64,000 bases of DNA, taken from contig JAFEBP010000009.1 in assembly GCA_018242605.1 (NCBI GenBank), positions 62,001 to 126,000 of the forward strand. The letters are read 5' to 3'. Positions 8,826-16,734 of the stretch are shown piece by piece. The position numbers and the translations under genes are program-made. Source of the stretch: Planctomycetota bacterium. Lineage in GTDB: Bacteria > Planctomycetota > Phycisphaerae > Phycisphaerales > UBA1924. Within the stretch, counting starts at the first letter, position 1. Each line of letters begins with the position of its first letter. Below the pieces are notes generated by a model. It was not told where the DNA came from. It did not search any database and saw only the letters and a program-made list of their open reading frames with translations.

Positions 8826-10853
8826 CTAGACGACCCGAACGCCTACACGCGGCGACGGTCCGTTCCACTTCCCCTCGCTCGACGCCGCCACCGCCCCCGC
8901 ACCCGTCACCCGCCACGTCGTCAATCGATACTCCCCGCGCTCAAACTCCCACCCGTCGTCCGCATCCTCGTACAGCGCGCCCTCCGCCGCTCCATCCTTG
9001 AGCGCCGCCACCAGCGTGATCTCGTTCGGCCCCGGCTCATCCGTGTACTGCTTCGCCGGCCCCACCGGCACCGCCGCGCCCGGACGCAGGTACAAGTCCG
9101 GCAGCGCCTCATCCCCCGCCGATGCGATCTCAAACTTCCGCCAGGGCAGCACCGGCGCTCCGGGCCGCTCGCCCGGCTTCACCGCGCACTGCACCAGGAT
9201 GTCCGGCCCCAACAGGAACGCATCATCGACCGCCCGCAGGTCCCGCCGCGTCGGGTCGGCGAAGAACACCGGCCGCACCACCGGCTCGCCCGTCACCGCC
9301 GCGTTGCGGAAGCACGTGTACAGATACGGCAGCAACCGGTACCTTCGCTCCAGCGCCCGCCTGCACGAGTTCTCGCACGCCTCGCCGAACACCCAAGGCT
9401 CGTGCGGCTGTGTCGTCTTCTCCGAGTGCGCCCTCGCAAAGGGCAGCAGCGCGCCGATCCCCATCCACCGCGCGAACAGCGCCCCGTCCGCATCGCCGAT
9501 GAACCCGCCGATGTCCGGCCCCACGAACGGCTGCCCGCACAGCCCCATGTTGAGCGCCATGGGGATCGACCAGCGCAGGTGCCGCCAGTCGCTGCGGTTG
9601 TCGCCGGTCCACGTCGCCGCGTACCGGTGCCCTCCCAGGAAGTTGGCCCGCGTCAGCACGAACGGCCGCTTGCGGCGCGCCGCCGCGAGCACGCCCTCGC
9701 GCGTCGCACGCACCATCTGCATGCCATAGATATTGTGATACCGCGCGTGGTCGCCCGGGCCGCCCAGCTCCGCGTCCGCCTCGTGCCGGTTGCTCACCGG
9801 CATCGTCTTTTCAACGCCCCCGAACACCGCCGGCTCGTTCATGTCGTTCCACACGCCGTCCATGCCGTTGGCGAAGAACTCCGTGTACAGGCCCGCCCAC
9901 CACCGCCGCGTCGCTTCCCGCGTGAAGTCGGGGAACGCGCAGTCACCCGGCCACACCTCTCCGTGATATTCCTGCCCCCGCGCCGTCTTGATGAAGTGCC
10001 CGCCCCGGCGTGCCTCCGCGTACACGCGGTACGCCGGATCAACTTTCACGCCCGGGTCGATCATGTACACCGTGCGGAACCCCATCTCACGCAGGTCCGC
10101 GTTCAGCGCCGCCGGGTCGGGGAACTTCTCGCGATCAAACGTGAAGACCCGGAACCCGTCCATGTAGTCAATATCCAGCCACAGCACGTCGCACGGAATA
10201 CGCCGCTCGCGGAACTCCGCCGCCACCTCGCGCACCCGCCCCTCGGGCTCGTAGCTCCAGCGGCACTGCTGATACCCCAGCGCCCACTTGGGCGGCATCG
10301 GCATCTTGCCTGTCAGTTCGCTCAGCACCCGCACCACGCCCATCGCGTCCGCCCGCTCGATCACCGTCACCGCCGGGCTCGGCCCGTGCACCACCGCCCG
10401 CACGCCTCGGCGCAGATCAATGTCGCACCGGTGCGTCGTCTCGATAATGATCCCCACCGCCGACCCATCCTCCCGCACGCACAGCACGAACGGGTGCGAC
10501 TGGTACAGATGCCGGCTGCCGTCGTGGTAATCAAAGTTGTCGTTGTTCCACAGCGTCTTGACAATCCCGTTGCGCAGCAGCGGCCCCGCCTGCTCCCCCG
10601 TGCCGTATAACGACACGCCCGCCGCCATCGCCACCTCCACCACCGCCCTTCGCCCCATCTTCGTAAACCGCGGCCTTACCCGCCACCCCGTCGGCAACTT
10701 CCCCCGCTCCCGCGGCGTCTCAAGGTACGCCGGGAACGGCGGCAACCCCATCCCCGCGAACGCCGGATCGCGGAACCGCGCCACGTCGTCGCCGATCAGC
10801 ACGGCGTTGCGATCGGTGCGCCACACGGCAATTTGTGACTGAAAATCGCCCAA
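8826..10853 (-). CDS. glycoside hydrolase family 31 alpha-glucosidase
   Basis: About 675-residue GH31 enzyme, hydrolysing alpha-glucosidic (or alpha-xylosidic) linkages by a retaining mechanism. Present are the N-terminal galactose-mutarotase-like domain (SLYGTGEQAGPLLRNG, about 80-97), the barrel motif DVLWLDIDYMDGFRVFTFD, the nucleophile in GVWNDMNEPAVF (Asp about 337) and the acid/base in TWTGDNRSDW (Asp about 418). No signal peptide, so probably cytoplasmic. The start is a TTG: an AAGGA ribosome site touches the TTG at 10859 but sits 7 bases before the TTG at 10853, so I prefer the latter; no ATG lies upstream of 10751. Divergent from the lipoprotein gene at 11034. Likely role: breakdown of maltose-type or storage oligosaccharides, possibly with the glycogen synthase encoded at 54222-56195. 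Confidence 0.92.
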   Translation of the reverse strand: MGDFQSQIAVWRTDRNAVLIGDDVARFRDPAFAGMGLPPFPAYLETPRERGKLPTGWRVRPRFTKMGRRAVVEVAMAAGVSLYGTGEQAGPLLRNGIVKTLWNNDNFDYHDGSRHLYQSHPFVLCVREDGSAVGIIIETTHRCDIDLRRGVRAVVHGPSPAVTVIERADAMGVVRVLSELTGKMPMPPKWALGYQQCRWSYEPEGRVREVAAEFRERRIPCDVLWLDIDYMDGFRVFTFDREKFPDPAALNADLREMGFRTVYMIDPGVKVDPAYRVYAEARRGGHFIKTARGQEYHGEVWPGDCAFPDFTREATRRWWAGLYTEFFANGMDGVWNDMNEPAVFGGVEKTMPVSNRHEADAELGGPGDHARYHNIYGMQMVRATREGVLAAARRKRPFVLTRANFLGGHRYAATWTGDNRSDWRHLRWSIPMALNMGLCGQPFVGPDIGGFIGDADGALFARWMGIGALLPFARAHSEKTTQPHEPWVFGEACENSCRRALERRYRLLPYLYTCFRNAAVTGEPVVRPVFFADPTRRDLRAVDDAFLLGPDILVQCAVKPGERPGAPVLPWRKFEIASAGDEALPDLYLRPGAAVPVGPAKQYTDEPGPNEITLVAALKDGAAEGALYEDADDGWEFERGEYRLTTWRVTGAGAVAASSEGKWNGPSPRVGVRVV

Positions 10854-11005
10854 TGTCAATCCTTAATTGGAAGGGAGAGAGGGTAGTAGTTGTGGCCGGG
10901 GAATTCAGGCGGCAAACACCAGTACTTTCACTACTTTGTGCATCTCGCCCCGAAATTCTGGGCCCCAAAACCCCAAGACTTCATACCCTCACCCGTCGCT
11001 CCCAG

Positions 11006-11020
11006 ATGAAAACGTTTCAT
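11006..11020. promoter_or_regulatory. palindrome resembling a LacI-type operator
   Basis: The inverted repeat ATGAAA-ACG-TTTCAT lies 13 bases before the ATG of the SNG-repeat lipoprotein and in the 180-base divergent region shared with the GH31 glucosidase gene. The AAACGTTT core is like operators of LacI-family sugar regulators. No regulator gene is adjacent. Function is a guess from shape and position only. Confidence 0.3.
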
Positions 11021-11033
11021 GGAGATTCAACGC

Positions 11034-11897
11034 ATGTCTAGGTTCCCCATCCGTTCGGCACTCCGCGCCGCAGGCGTCGCGGCCGCCCTCTTCTTCACCG
11101 CCGGAGCCCTCGGCGGCTGCGTCGTCGTCATCGATGACGACATGGGCATGGAATACGCCGAACCGAACCTCAAGGCGACCCGCTCACAGACGATCGCCCA
11201 CGTTGAGGACAAGCCCGTCGATGTCACCACCGAGAACGGCAGCGTGAGCATCAAGAAGACCGACGCCAAGGAAGTCAAGATCACCACCCGCCTGCAGGGC
11301 CAGAGCCAGGAGCGCCTCGACAAGGCCGTAGTCTCCGCTTCCCGCCACTCCGACGGCACGCTCCAGATCAAGGTCATCTGGCCCGACGGCAAGCGCAAGA
11401 ACAACGAAGGTGCATCCTTCGAAATCGAGACCCCCGGCTTCACCGGCGTCAAGGTCTCCTCGTCCAACGGCGCAATCAGCCTCGCCGACCTCAAGGGCGA
11501 CGCCACCCTCGACACCTCCAACGGCGCCATCAGCGTCAAGAACCACGACGGTGCCGTCAAGGCCGTTTCCAGCAACGGCGCCATCGACCTCGCCAACGTC
11601 ATGGGCGCTTCCGCCGACTCCTCCAACGGCCCCATCACCATCGCCCTCAACCCCAAAGCCGCCGGCCCCGTGAAGGCCGACACCAGCAACGGCCCCATCC
11701 ACCTCAAGGTCGGTTCCGCCTTCACCGGCGCTGTCAACGCCGAAACCAGCAACGGCGTCATCACCAACACCAGCCCCCGCGGCGTCCCCTCCCCCAAAAA
11801 CAGCAAGACCGAAGCCTCCTTCCAGTTCGGCGAGGGCGGCAAGAAGTCAAAGCTCAGCACCAGCAACGGCCCGATCGACATTTCAGACGCGACGTGA
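11034..11897 (+). CDS. lipoprotein with SNG.I beta-helix repeats (DUF4097-like)
   Basis: 287-residue putative lipoprotein. The ATG at 11034 is preceded by GGAG at nine bases; an in-frame ATG at 11019 has no such site. A signal peptide ends in the lipobox ALGGC (Cys near 29). The mature part repeats the motif SNG[APV]I at 16-21 residue intervals at least seven times (SSNGAISL, TSNGAISV, SSNGAIDL, SSNGPITI, TSNGPIHL, TSNGVITN, TSNGPIDI), after an initial ENGSVSI. This is the signature of DUF4097/putative adhesin proteins, expected to fold as a right-handed beta-helix. It is probably anchored to a membrane facing the periplasm or surface; its ligand is unknown. A terminator follows 44 bases after the stop. 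Confidence 0.85.
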   Translation: MSRFPIRSALRAAGVAAALFFTAGALGGCVVVIDDDMGMEYAEPNLKATRSQTIAHVEDKPVDVTTENGSVSIKKTDAKEVKITTRLQGQSQERLDKAVVSASRHSDGTLQIKVIWPDGKRKNNEGASFEIETPGFTGVKVSSSNGAISLADLKGDATLDTSNGAISVKNHDGAVKAVSSNGAIDLANVMGASADSSNGPITIALNPKAAGPVKADTSNGPIHLKVGSAFTGAVNAETSNGVITNTSPRGVPSPKNSKTEASFQFGEGGKKSKLSTSNGPIDISDAT

Positions 11898-11941
11898 TCG
11901 CGCCTCCGCAGCCACGCAACCCATCGCTTGTTCCTCCCATT

Positions 11942-11965
11942 GAGCCCGCCCACGCGGGCTCTTTT
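11942..11965 (+). terminator. Rho-independent terminator
   Basis: Eight-bp stem GAGCCCGC / GCGGGCTC with loop CCAC, followed by TTTT, 44 bases after the SNG-repeat lipoprotein stop. It separates that gene from the VOC-family gene. Confidence 0.85.
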
Positions 11966-12002
11966 CGTTGCGCAACCGCAATCGCGACTCTACCGTTTTG
12001 GT

Positions 12003-12482
12003 ATGGCCACCCCCCAGAAGATCACCCCGTTCCTCTGGTTCAGCGACAACGCCGAACAGGCGGTCGCCTTCTACACCTCCATCTTCAAGAACTCCCGCAC
12101 CCTCTCGGTGCTGCGCTACACCCAGGACACCCATCGCCCCAAGGGCAGCGTCATGACCATCGACTTCGAGCTCGACGGGCAGCGCTTCACCGCGCTCAAC
12201 GGCGGCCCGCACTACAAGATCAATGAAGCGATCTCCTTCGTCGTCCACTGCGACTCACAGGCAGAGATCGATGAGTATTGGGACAAGCTCACCGCCGACG
12301 GCGGCACGCCCGTCCAGTGCGGATGGCTCAAGGACCGCTTCGGCGTCTCATGGCAGGTCGTCCCCGCCAACATCGGCGCGTTGCTCACCCACCCCGTCAA
12401 CGGCGCGCGGGTCACGCAGGCTGTCCTTCAGATGATCAAGCTCGACCTGAACGCTCTCACCGCCGCGGCGGAAGGCCACTGA
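12003..12482 (+). CDS. VOC-superfamily protein (PhnB / 3-demethylubiquinone methyltransferase-like)
   Basis: 159-residue protein of the vicinal-oxygen-chelate fold, of the group annotated PhnB-like or '3-demethylubiquinone-9 3-methyltransferase' (PF06983). Typical features are the start KITPFLWFSDNAEQAVAFY, the ALNGGP segment near 64-69, the CGWLKDRFGVSWQVVP block near 106-121, and the C-terminal VTQAVLQMIKLDL helix. The name notwithstanding, members mostly have unknown activity and are not methyltransferases; a small metal-dependent or ligand-binding role is most likely. Cytoplasmic, monocistronic. The frame is open upstream to 11928 across the terminator, so the ATG at 12003 is chosen. Confidence 0.88.
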   Translation: MATPQKITPFLWFSDNAEQAVAFYTSIFKNSRTLSVLRYTQDTHRPKGSVMTIDFELDGQRFTALNGGPHYKINEAISFVVHCDSQAEIDEYWDKLTADGGTPVQCGWLKDRFGVSWQVVPANIGALLTHPVNGARVTQAVLQMIKLDLNALTAAAEGH

Positions 12483-12865
12483 GCGTCACCCTCCCCCAAT
12501 CCGCCACAAACACGCGGCCCCGGCACGGTGACGCCGACGCTCGCGGCCGTTGCGTGTACTACACAACGCCTGCGGAGATTCTCGGTCCGCACCTTCCAAA
12601 TGAGCTTTGGAACGCCGAGGGTCCAAGGTCAACCTTGCCCAATCCTCCCTCAAGGATCTCGACCGGCCTTCGTTAGCATCCCGGAACTGCATTCGGGCGC
12701 GACAGGCCTGTCACTTGCTTTAAGCAACAAGTGAACATGCAGATGCCGCCGACTCCGCCTTCGCAGGCACATTGGAATACGCAGATCGAACGTCACCCGC
12801 GATGGCGGAAAATCGCCGCTCTATGTGTCTGGCCTCCCCGATGAGCCCGAATCCGCCAAATTGGG
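12483..12865. other. intergenic region, no gene seen
   Basis: About 380 bases before the LamG gene's promoter. I see no convincing coding frame, only short overlapping ORFs. It holds an 8-bp inverted repeat GCGTCACC (12483-12490) / GGTGACGC (12527-12534) with a long loop, just after the VOC gene, which may be a weak terminator, and a small palindrome TTGCT-TTA-AGCAA near 12717. Nothing else stands out. Confidence 0.5.
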
Positions 12866-12894
12866 TTGTGCGGATGTTCCGCCGTCTGTACACT
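12866..12894 (+). promoter_or_regulatory. sigma-70-like promoter of the LamG/dockerin gene
   Basis: TTGTGC (12866-12871) and TACACT (12889-12894) are separated by exactly 17 bases, close to the sigma-70 consensus, and end 43 bases before the ATG at 12938. The predicted transcript would start near 12901, giving a short leader of about 37 bases that carries the GGAG ribosome site. Inferred from sequence only. Confidence 0.5.
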
Positions 12895-12937
12895 GAGCTT
12901 CGGGAGCATCGCCGCGCTTCCTTCTCCGGAGATTCAT

Positions 12938-14221
12938 ATGTCAAAGGACTCTTTGATTCGGACGCCTTGCCCGTCAGCATGTCCTCGTCGGATCTTGGTT
13001 GTAATCGCCGCCGCGGCGCAAGCTACAGCGCTTTCAGCCGCTCACGCACAATGCAGCTACGTCGCCGAGGTCCTTGCAGACTCACCCATGGTGTACTACC
13101 GCTTCGAAGAACCAAACGGCCCTGTCGCTCTTGACAGTTCGGGACACGATCGCGTCGGCACGTACGTGGGTGGAGTAACACTGAACAACCCGGGCATCGA
13201 AGGCGGAAGTTCGCGCGCCGCCTGCTTCAACGGAAGCAACAGCTACGTCGACATCTCCAACGCGGTGTTCGCTCAGTCTCGCGCGGCGATAACGGTCGAG
13301 GCGTGGGTGAACTTGACGCAGCCCACCAGCGATTTCGCCGCCATCGTGAGTTCACGGGTGTCGGGACAGTTGTTTCACTTTCAACTCTTTTCCGCCGGCA
13401 ACATCACGGTCTACACGAACACCGGCACCATCCTGCTTCCCATCATCCCGCAATGGTCAGACGGAATCTGGCACCACGTGGCGCTCGTTGCATCATCCGG
13501 ATCGACACGACTGTTTGTTGACGGAACGCAGTTCGGCGCGACCTTTACCAACACCTTCAGTTCGATCACGCCTTCCAGCGGCGCGTTGAGTATCGCCCGT
13601 GGATTCCAGGACCGCCGCTTTCTCAGGGGCTGCATCGATGAAGTAGCCGTCTACGACAGAGCGTTGTCGCCGGACCGAATCGCGTCGCACTACTCGGCAG
13701 GAATCAGGGGCTTGGAAATAACCTCCCAACCTCGGCCCGTCAATGTCTGTGCCACGGCCGATGCCGCTTTCGCGGTGACGGCCGCGGGAGTGGGTTCGCT
13801 GTCATATCAATGGCAGGTCGCCGACGGCACGCTGGGTTGGAGGAATCTCGAGGACGGCCCGCTCGTGCTCGGCGGCACCCCGACCTGCGCGACGATCACC
13901 GGTTCACGCGAAACGACCATGGTGGCGGCCATCGCTTGCGCCGGCGGCCCCGGCGAACTCGACGGTCGCCAGTTCCGCTGTGCCATTTCCAACGCCTGCG
14001 GCAACGTCTACAGCACCGCCGCGACACTGATGATCTGCGCGTGCTTGGATTGCCCGGCCGATTTCAATCAGGACGGCGGCATCGACGGCGTTGATGTGTC
14101 CGCCTTTTTCGATCGCTGGCAGATCGGCCACTGCGACACCGATGTCAATTCCGATGGCGGCGTCGACGGCGCAGACGTGAGCAGCTTCTTCGCCGTGTGG
14201 GAAGCCGGCGGCTGCGGCTGA
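12938..14221 (+). CDS. secreted LamG/Ig-like protein with dockerin-like tail
   Basis: 427-residue exported protein. The ATG at 12938 has GGAG eight bases upstream; earlier in-frame codons overlap the promoter. A signal peptide (to about residue 37, ATALSAAHAQC) is followed by a LamG/concanavalin-like jelly roll (about 40-245). Its marks are VYYRFEE, AITVEAWVNL, WHHVALV.....RLFVDG and CIDEVAVYDRALS. An Ig-like segment comes next (SYQWQVADG...CAISNACGNVYS), then a dockerin-like pair of calcium loops, DFNQDGGIDGVDVSAFF and DVNSDGGVDGADVSSFF, ending in EAGGCG. It is probably a cell-surface or extracellular carbohydrate-binding protein; the dockerin-like tail may mediate display. The catalytic function, if any, is not visible. 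Confidence 0.87.
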   Translation: MSKDSLIRTPCPSACPRRILVVIAAAAQATALSAAHAQCSYVAEVLADSPMVYYRFEEPNGPVALDSSGHDRVGTYVGGVTLNNPGIEGGSSRAACFNGSNSYVDISNAVFAQSRAAITVEAWVNLTQPTSDFAAIVSSRVSGQLFHFQLFSAGNITVYTNTGTILLPIIPQWSDGIWHHVALVASSGSTRLFVDGTQFGATFTNTFSSITPSSGALSIARGFQDRRFLRGCIDEVAVYDRALSPDRIASHYSAGIRGLEITSQPRPVNVCATADAAFAVTAAGVGSLSYQWQVADGTLGWRNLEDGPLVLGGTPTCATITGSRETTMVAAIACAGGPGELDGRQFRCAISNACGNVYSTAATLMICACLDCPADFNQDGGIDGVDVSAFFDRWQIGHCDTDVNSDGGVDGADVSSFFAVWEAGGCG

Positions 14222-14321
14222 CACCCTCCGCGCTGCGCACAAGTGGAATCAACTCGACCGCTCTCCGATGAGCCTCTCGTCAACAGGAACGGGCACCGCT
14301 CCCATTGGGCCCGCCCCACCC

Positions 14322-14570
14322 TCACCCCTTCCGCGCCGCCAGGATCGCCGCCACCAAATCCTGCGGCACGCCCTCGGCCACCGCGTCGCCGTCGCACGCC
14401 ATCGCCTTCTTGCCCATCTCCACCGTCGCCTTGTAGTTCTGGAGGTACGCCACGCACGAGGGGCAGATGGAAAGGTGCCGCTCGAAGATCGCGCGCCGCT
14501 CCGGCGGCAGTTCCCCGTCCAGGTACTCCATCAGAAAGTCGATCAGTTCATGGCATGTCACGTGGTTCAC
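14322..14570 (-). CDS. zinc-finger anti-sigma factor (zf-HC2 type)
   Basis: 82-residue protein with the anti-sigma zinc-finger signature: C6HELIDFLMEYLDGELP near the N-terminus, then H32LSICPSC39. The Cys/His set (H..C..C) is that of RsrA/ChrR-like anti-sigma domains. No transmembrane segment is visible, so it is a soluble cytoplasmic anti-sigma factor that should hold the ECF sigma encoded immediately upstream, perhaps releasing it on oxidation or metal stress. Its ATG overlaps the sigma stop codon by four bases (ATGA), giving translational coupling and stoichiometric synthesis. The C-terminal 30 residues are helical with no known domain. Confidence 0.87.
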   Translation of the reverse strand: MNHVTCHELIDFLMEYLDGELPPERRAIFERHLSICPSCVAYLQNYKATVEMGKKAMACDGDAVAEGVPQDLVAAILAARKG

Positions 14571-15208
14571 GAATCGGCCCCTTGCTGAGAACGAATGAGC
14601 GGGTCGAGAAGCTCCCGCAAGGCCTGCCGCGCCCGGTGCAGGCGCGTCTTCACGGCATTGGCGGTCATTCCCAGAACGGTCGCCGCCTCATCAGTATCCA
14701 CACCTTCGATGTCGCGCAGCACCAGAACGATACGGTAGTTTTCCGGCAATCGGTCGATACACGCCCGCACCAGGTCGCGCGTCTCGCGCCGCTCCAGGCT
14801 CAGCGCGGTCTCGTTCCTCCACTCCACGCTCGGCGTCGCCTGGTGCCCGTCCGCCAGGAACGCCGGCAGCATCGGCTCGATCGACGTCTCCGGACGACGC
14901 CGCTTGCTCCGCAACTTCATCAGGCACGCGTTCACCACGATCCGGTGCAGCCACGTCGACACCTTTGAGTTCTCGTCGAACCGCGAGATGTTCTTGAACG
15001 CCGACAGCATCGCGTCCTGGAACGCCTCGCGGGCGTCCTCCTCCACCGGCATCATCCGCCGCGCCGTCGCCAGCAATCTCGGGCCGTACACCGCCAACAA
15101 CTCCGCGTACGCCCCGTTCTCGCCCGCCCGCAGCCGAGCCACCAGCGCGCTCTCGTTCGCTTCCCGCGGCGGAGCCGTTGCTTGGGTGCTTTCCATGGTG
15201 AGTAGCAT
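14567..15208 (-). CDS. ECF RNA polymerase sigma factor (RpoE-like)
   Basis: 213-residue ECF sigma factor. Region 2 runs from ALVARLRAGENGAYAELLAVYG through EDAREAFQDAMLSAFKNISRF (the '-10' recognition helix, about 60-85) and STWLHRIVVNACLM. Region 4 holds LPENYRIVLVLRDIEGVDTDEAA and the helix-turn-helix TANAVKTRLHRARQALRELL. The longer open frame to 15661 is spurious; the ATG at 15208 has AGGGA five bases upstream, while the in-frame ATG at 15196 has none. It forms an operon with the zf-HC2 anti-sigma gene (ATGA overlap). It is divergent from the Rieske operon at 15281 and only 72 bases away, so it could control that operon; this is inference. Confidence 0.93.
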   Translation of the reverse strand: MLLTMESTQATAPPREANESALVARLRAGENGAYAELLAVYGPRLLATARRMMPVEEDAREAFQDAMLSAFKNISRFDENSKVSTWLHRIVVNACLMKLRSKRRRPETSIEPMLPAFLADGHQATPSVEWRNETALSLERRETRDLVRACIDRLPENYRIVLVLRDIEGVDTDEAATVLGMTANAVKTRLHRARQALRELLDPLIRSQQGADS

Positions 15209-15280
15209 AGCTTTCCCTGAATCCCTACGCGCCAACCAGCCCGGTCGGCGCTCAACGCAACAACACACCCCGCCGCTCTG

Positions 15281-15535
15281 ATGCCGAAACCCCAGCCCGG
15301 TTTCGGCATCCCAGGGACTCCCGTGCTCGTCGCCACCCTCATCCTCGCCGCCCTCGCCGCCTACGCCCTCGCGGGCGCCGCGTTCGCCATCTATTTCTTC
15401 GCCCGCGTCCTCTCCCGCCTCGACCCCGCCGCGGCTCATCCCCACTGGGCCTTCCGCCTCTGCATCTTCCCCGGCGTCGTTGCGCTCTGGCCCCTCCTGC
15501 TCCGCCGCACACTCGCACTCTGGTCCAACGCATGA
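15281..15535 (+). CDS. small two-helix membrane protein of Rieske operon
   Basis: 84-residue protein with two predicted transmembrane helices, at about 15-42 (VLVATLILAALAAYALAGAAFAI is the core of the first) and 56-74 (FRLCIFPGVVALWPLLLRR). I recognise no family. It is the first of three genes joined by successive ATGA overlaps: 84-aa protein, 38-aa microprotein, heme-membrane/Rieske fusion. It is probably an accessory or assembly subunit of that membrane redox protein. A short loop with charged residues (RVLSRLDPAAAHPH) connects the helices. Codon use matches neighbouring genes, supporting a real gene. Divergent from the ECF sigma gene. Confidence 0.7.
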   Translation: MPKPQPGFGIPGTPVLVATLILAALAAYALAGAAFAIYFFARVLSRLDPAAAHPHWAFRLCIFPGVVALWPLLLRRTLALWSNA

Positions 15536-15648
15536 CCCGCCAACAGCGCCAAACCCACGTCTTCGCCTGGCTCGCCATCGCGGCCACGCTCGCCGTCGGC
15601 CTCTCCGTCGCGCTCGCCGCCGCGCTCTCCCGCGGAGCCCCGCGATGA
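15532..15648 (+). CDS. 38-residue single-helix microprotein of Rieske operon
   Basis: A very short gene (ATG 15532, TGA 15646-15648) encoding 38 residues: a polar basic start (MTRQQRQTHV) and one hydrophobic helix (about 11-32), ending SRGAPR. Both ends are coupled: its ATG overlaps the stop of the 84-residue gene and its TGA overlaps the ATG of the Rieske fusion, each as ATGA. Size and topology are like small subunits of membrane redox complexes (CydX- or CcoQ-like in size only; no sequence match claimed). The double overlap leaves no gap between flanking genes, which is the main evidence that it is translated. Confidence 0.65.
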   Translation: MTRQQRQTHVFAWLAIAATLAVGLSVALAAALSRGAPR

Positions 15649-16676
15649 GCGTTTCATACACCTGGGTCGGCTGGAACCGCCAGAAGCGCCTCTACGACGC
15701 CACCCTCGCCGCCGGCATCGTGTCATACCTCGCGGCGTTCCTCGCCATCGGCAAGTTCGCCCTCGCCAGCCCTCCCACCGACGAAGCCCTCATCATCCGG
15801 GCGCTGGGCTCGTGCGCGCTGGTCATGCTCCACGCCGTCCTGTGGATCGGCCCGCTCGCCCGCATCAACCCTCGCTTCCTCCCGCTGCTCTTTAACCGCC
15901 GACACCTGGGCGTTGCCACCTTCCTGGTCGGCCTCGCCCACGCCCTTCTCACCATCGGGTACTACCACGGCTTCGGCGGCATCAACCCCCTCCTTTCTCT
16001 CCTCACCAGCAACACCAACTTCACCTCGCTCCGCGCATTTCCCTTTGAAATCCTCGGCGTACTGGCCCTGGCCATCCTCTTCCTGATGGCCGCCACCAGC
16101 CACGACTTCTGGAACCGCACCCTGGGCCCCCGCGCCTGGAAGACCCTGCACATGTCCGTCTACCTCGCCTACGCCCTCCTCATCATGCACGTCGCCCTGG
16201 GCGCCATGCAATCCGAGCGCACCGGCTGGGTCGCGGCGTTGCTCATCACCGGCGCGCTCACCACCACCGCCCTGCACCTGCGCACCGGCTCGCGTGAACT
16301 CTCGCGCGATGCACGCCAACCAGCGCCCGATGCCGACAACTTCATCGACGCCTGCGCTGTGGACGAAGTGCCCGAATCCCGCGCCAAAGTCGTCTGCCTC
16401 CGCGGCAAGGAACGCATCGCCGTCTTCAAACATCAAGGCCGCTTCTCCGCCGTCGGCAACGTCTGCGCCCACCAGGGCGGCCCGCTCGGCGAAGGCAAGA
16501 TCATCGACGGCTGCATCACCTGCCCCTGGCACGGCTGGCAATACCGCCCCCACGACGGCTGCTCACCCCCGCCCTTTAGCGAGAAAATCCCAACCTACGA
16601 ACTGCGCATCCGAGGCGGCCGCATCCAGGTGAACCCAACCCCAAACCCACCCGGCACCCCCGTCACCCCGGCCTGA
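15645..16676 (+). CDS. membrane heme (ferric-reductase-like) and Rieske [2Fe-2S] fusion protein
   Basis: 343-residue fusion. The N-terminal 210 residues hold about six transmembrane helices with paired histidines (LHAVLW, GLAHALLTIGYYHG, LHMSVYLAYALLIMH), the pattern of the ferric-reductase/YedZ-like heme b domain. The C-terminal 110 residues form a Rieske domain with both ligand pairs: C-A-H near 286-288 (VCAHQGGPLGEG) and CPWHGW near 305-310. The spacing CxH-16-CxxH is that of Rieske ferredoxins. It likely passes electrons between the [2Fe-2S] cluster and membrane heme; donor and acceptor are unknown, and no FAD/NAD domain is fused. Last gene of a three-gene coupled operon with two tiny membrane proteins. 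Confidence 0.85.
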   Translation: MSVSYTWVGWNRQKRLYDATLAAGIVSYLAAFLAIGKFALASPPTDEALIIRALGSCALVMLHAVLWIGPLARINPRFLPLLFNRRHLGVATFLVGLAHALLTIGYYHGFGGINPLLSLLTSNTNFTSLRAFPFEILGVLALAILFLMAATSHDFWNRTLGPRAWKTLHMSVYLAYALLIMHVALGAMQSERTGWVAALLITGALTTTALHLRTGSRELSRDARQPAPDADNFIDACAVDEVPESRAKVVCLRGKERIAVFKHQGRFSAVGNVCAHQGGPLGEGKIIDGCITCPWHGWQYRPHDGCSPPPFSEKIPTYELRIRGGRIQVNPTPNPPGTPVTPA

Positions 16677-16734
16677 GTCCAGAGTACCTCCCCCTCTGCC
16701 CGAATCCCGATTCCCGATTCCCGAATCCCTCCCC

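Noticed and set aside
12483..12937. Possible RNA gene or riboswitch in the leader before the LamG gene
   Set aside because: No tRNA cloverleaf or known riboswitch core could be recognised; the leader is only about 37 bases from the predicted promoter.
14567..15661. Longer form of the ECF sigma gene starting at 15661
   Set aside because: The extension overlaps the divergent Rieske operon's coding sequence and is Gly/Arg-rich; ATG 15208 has the ribosome site and family-length protein.
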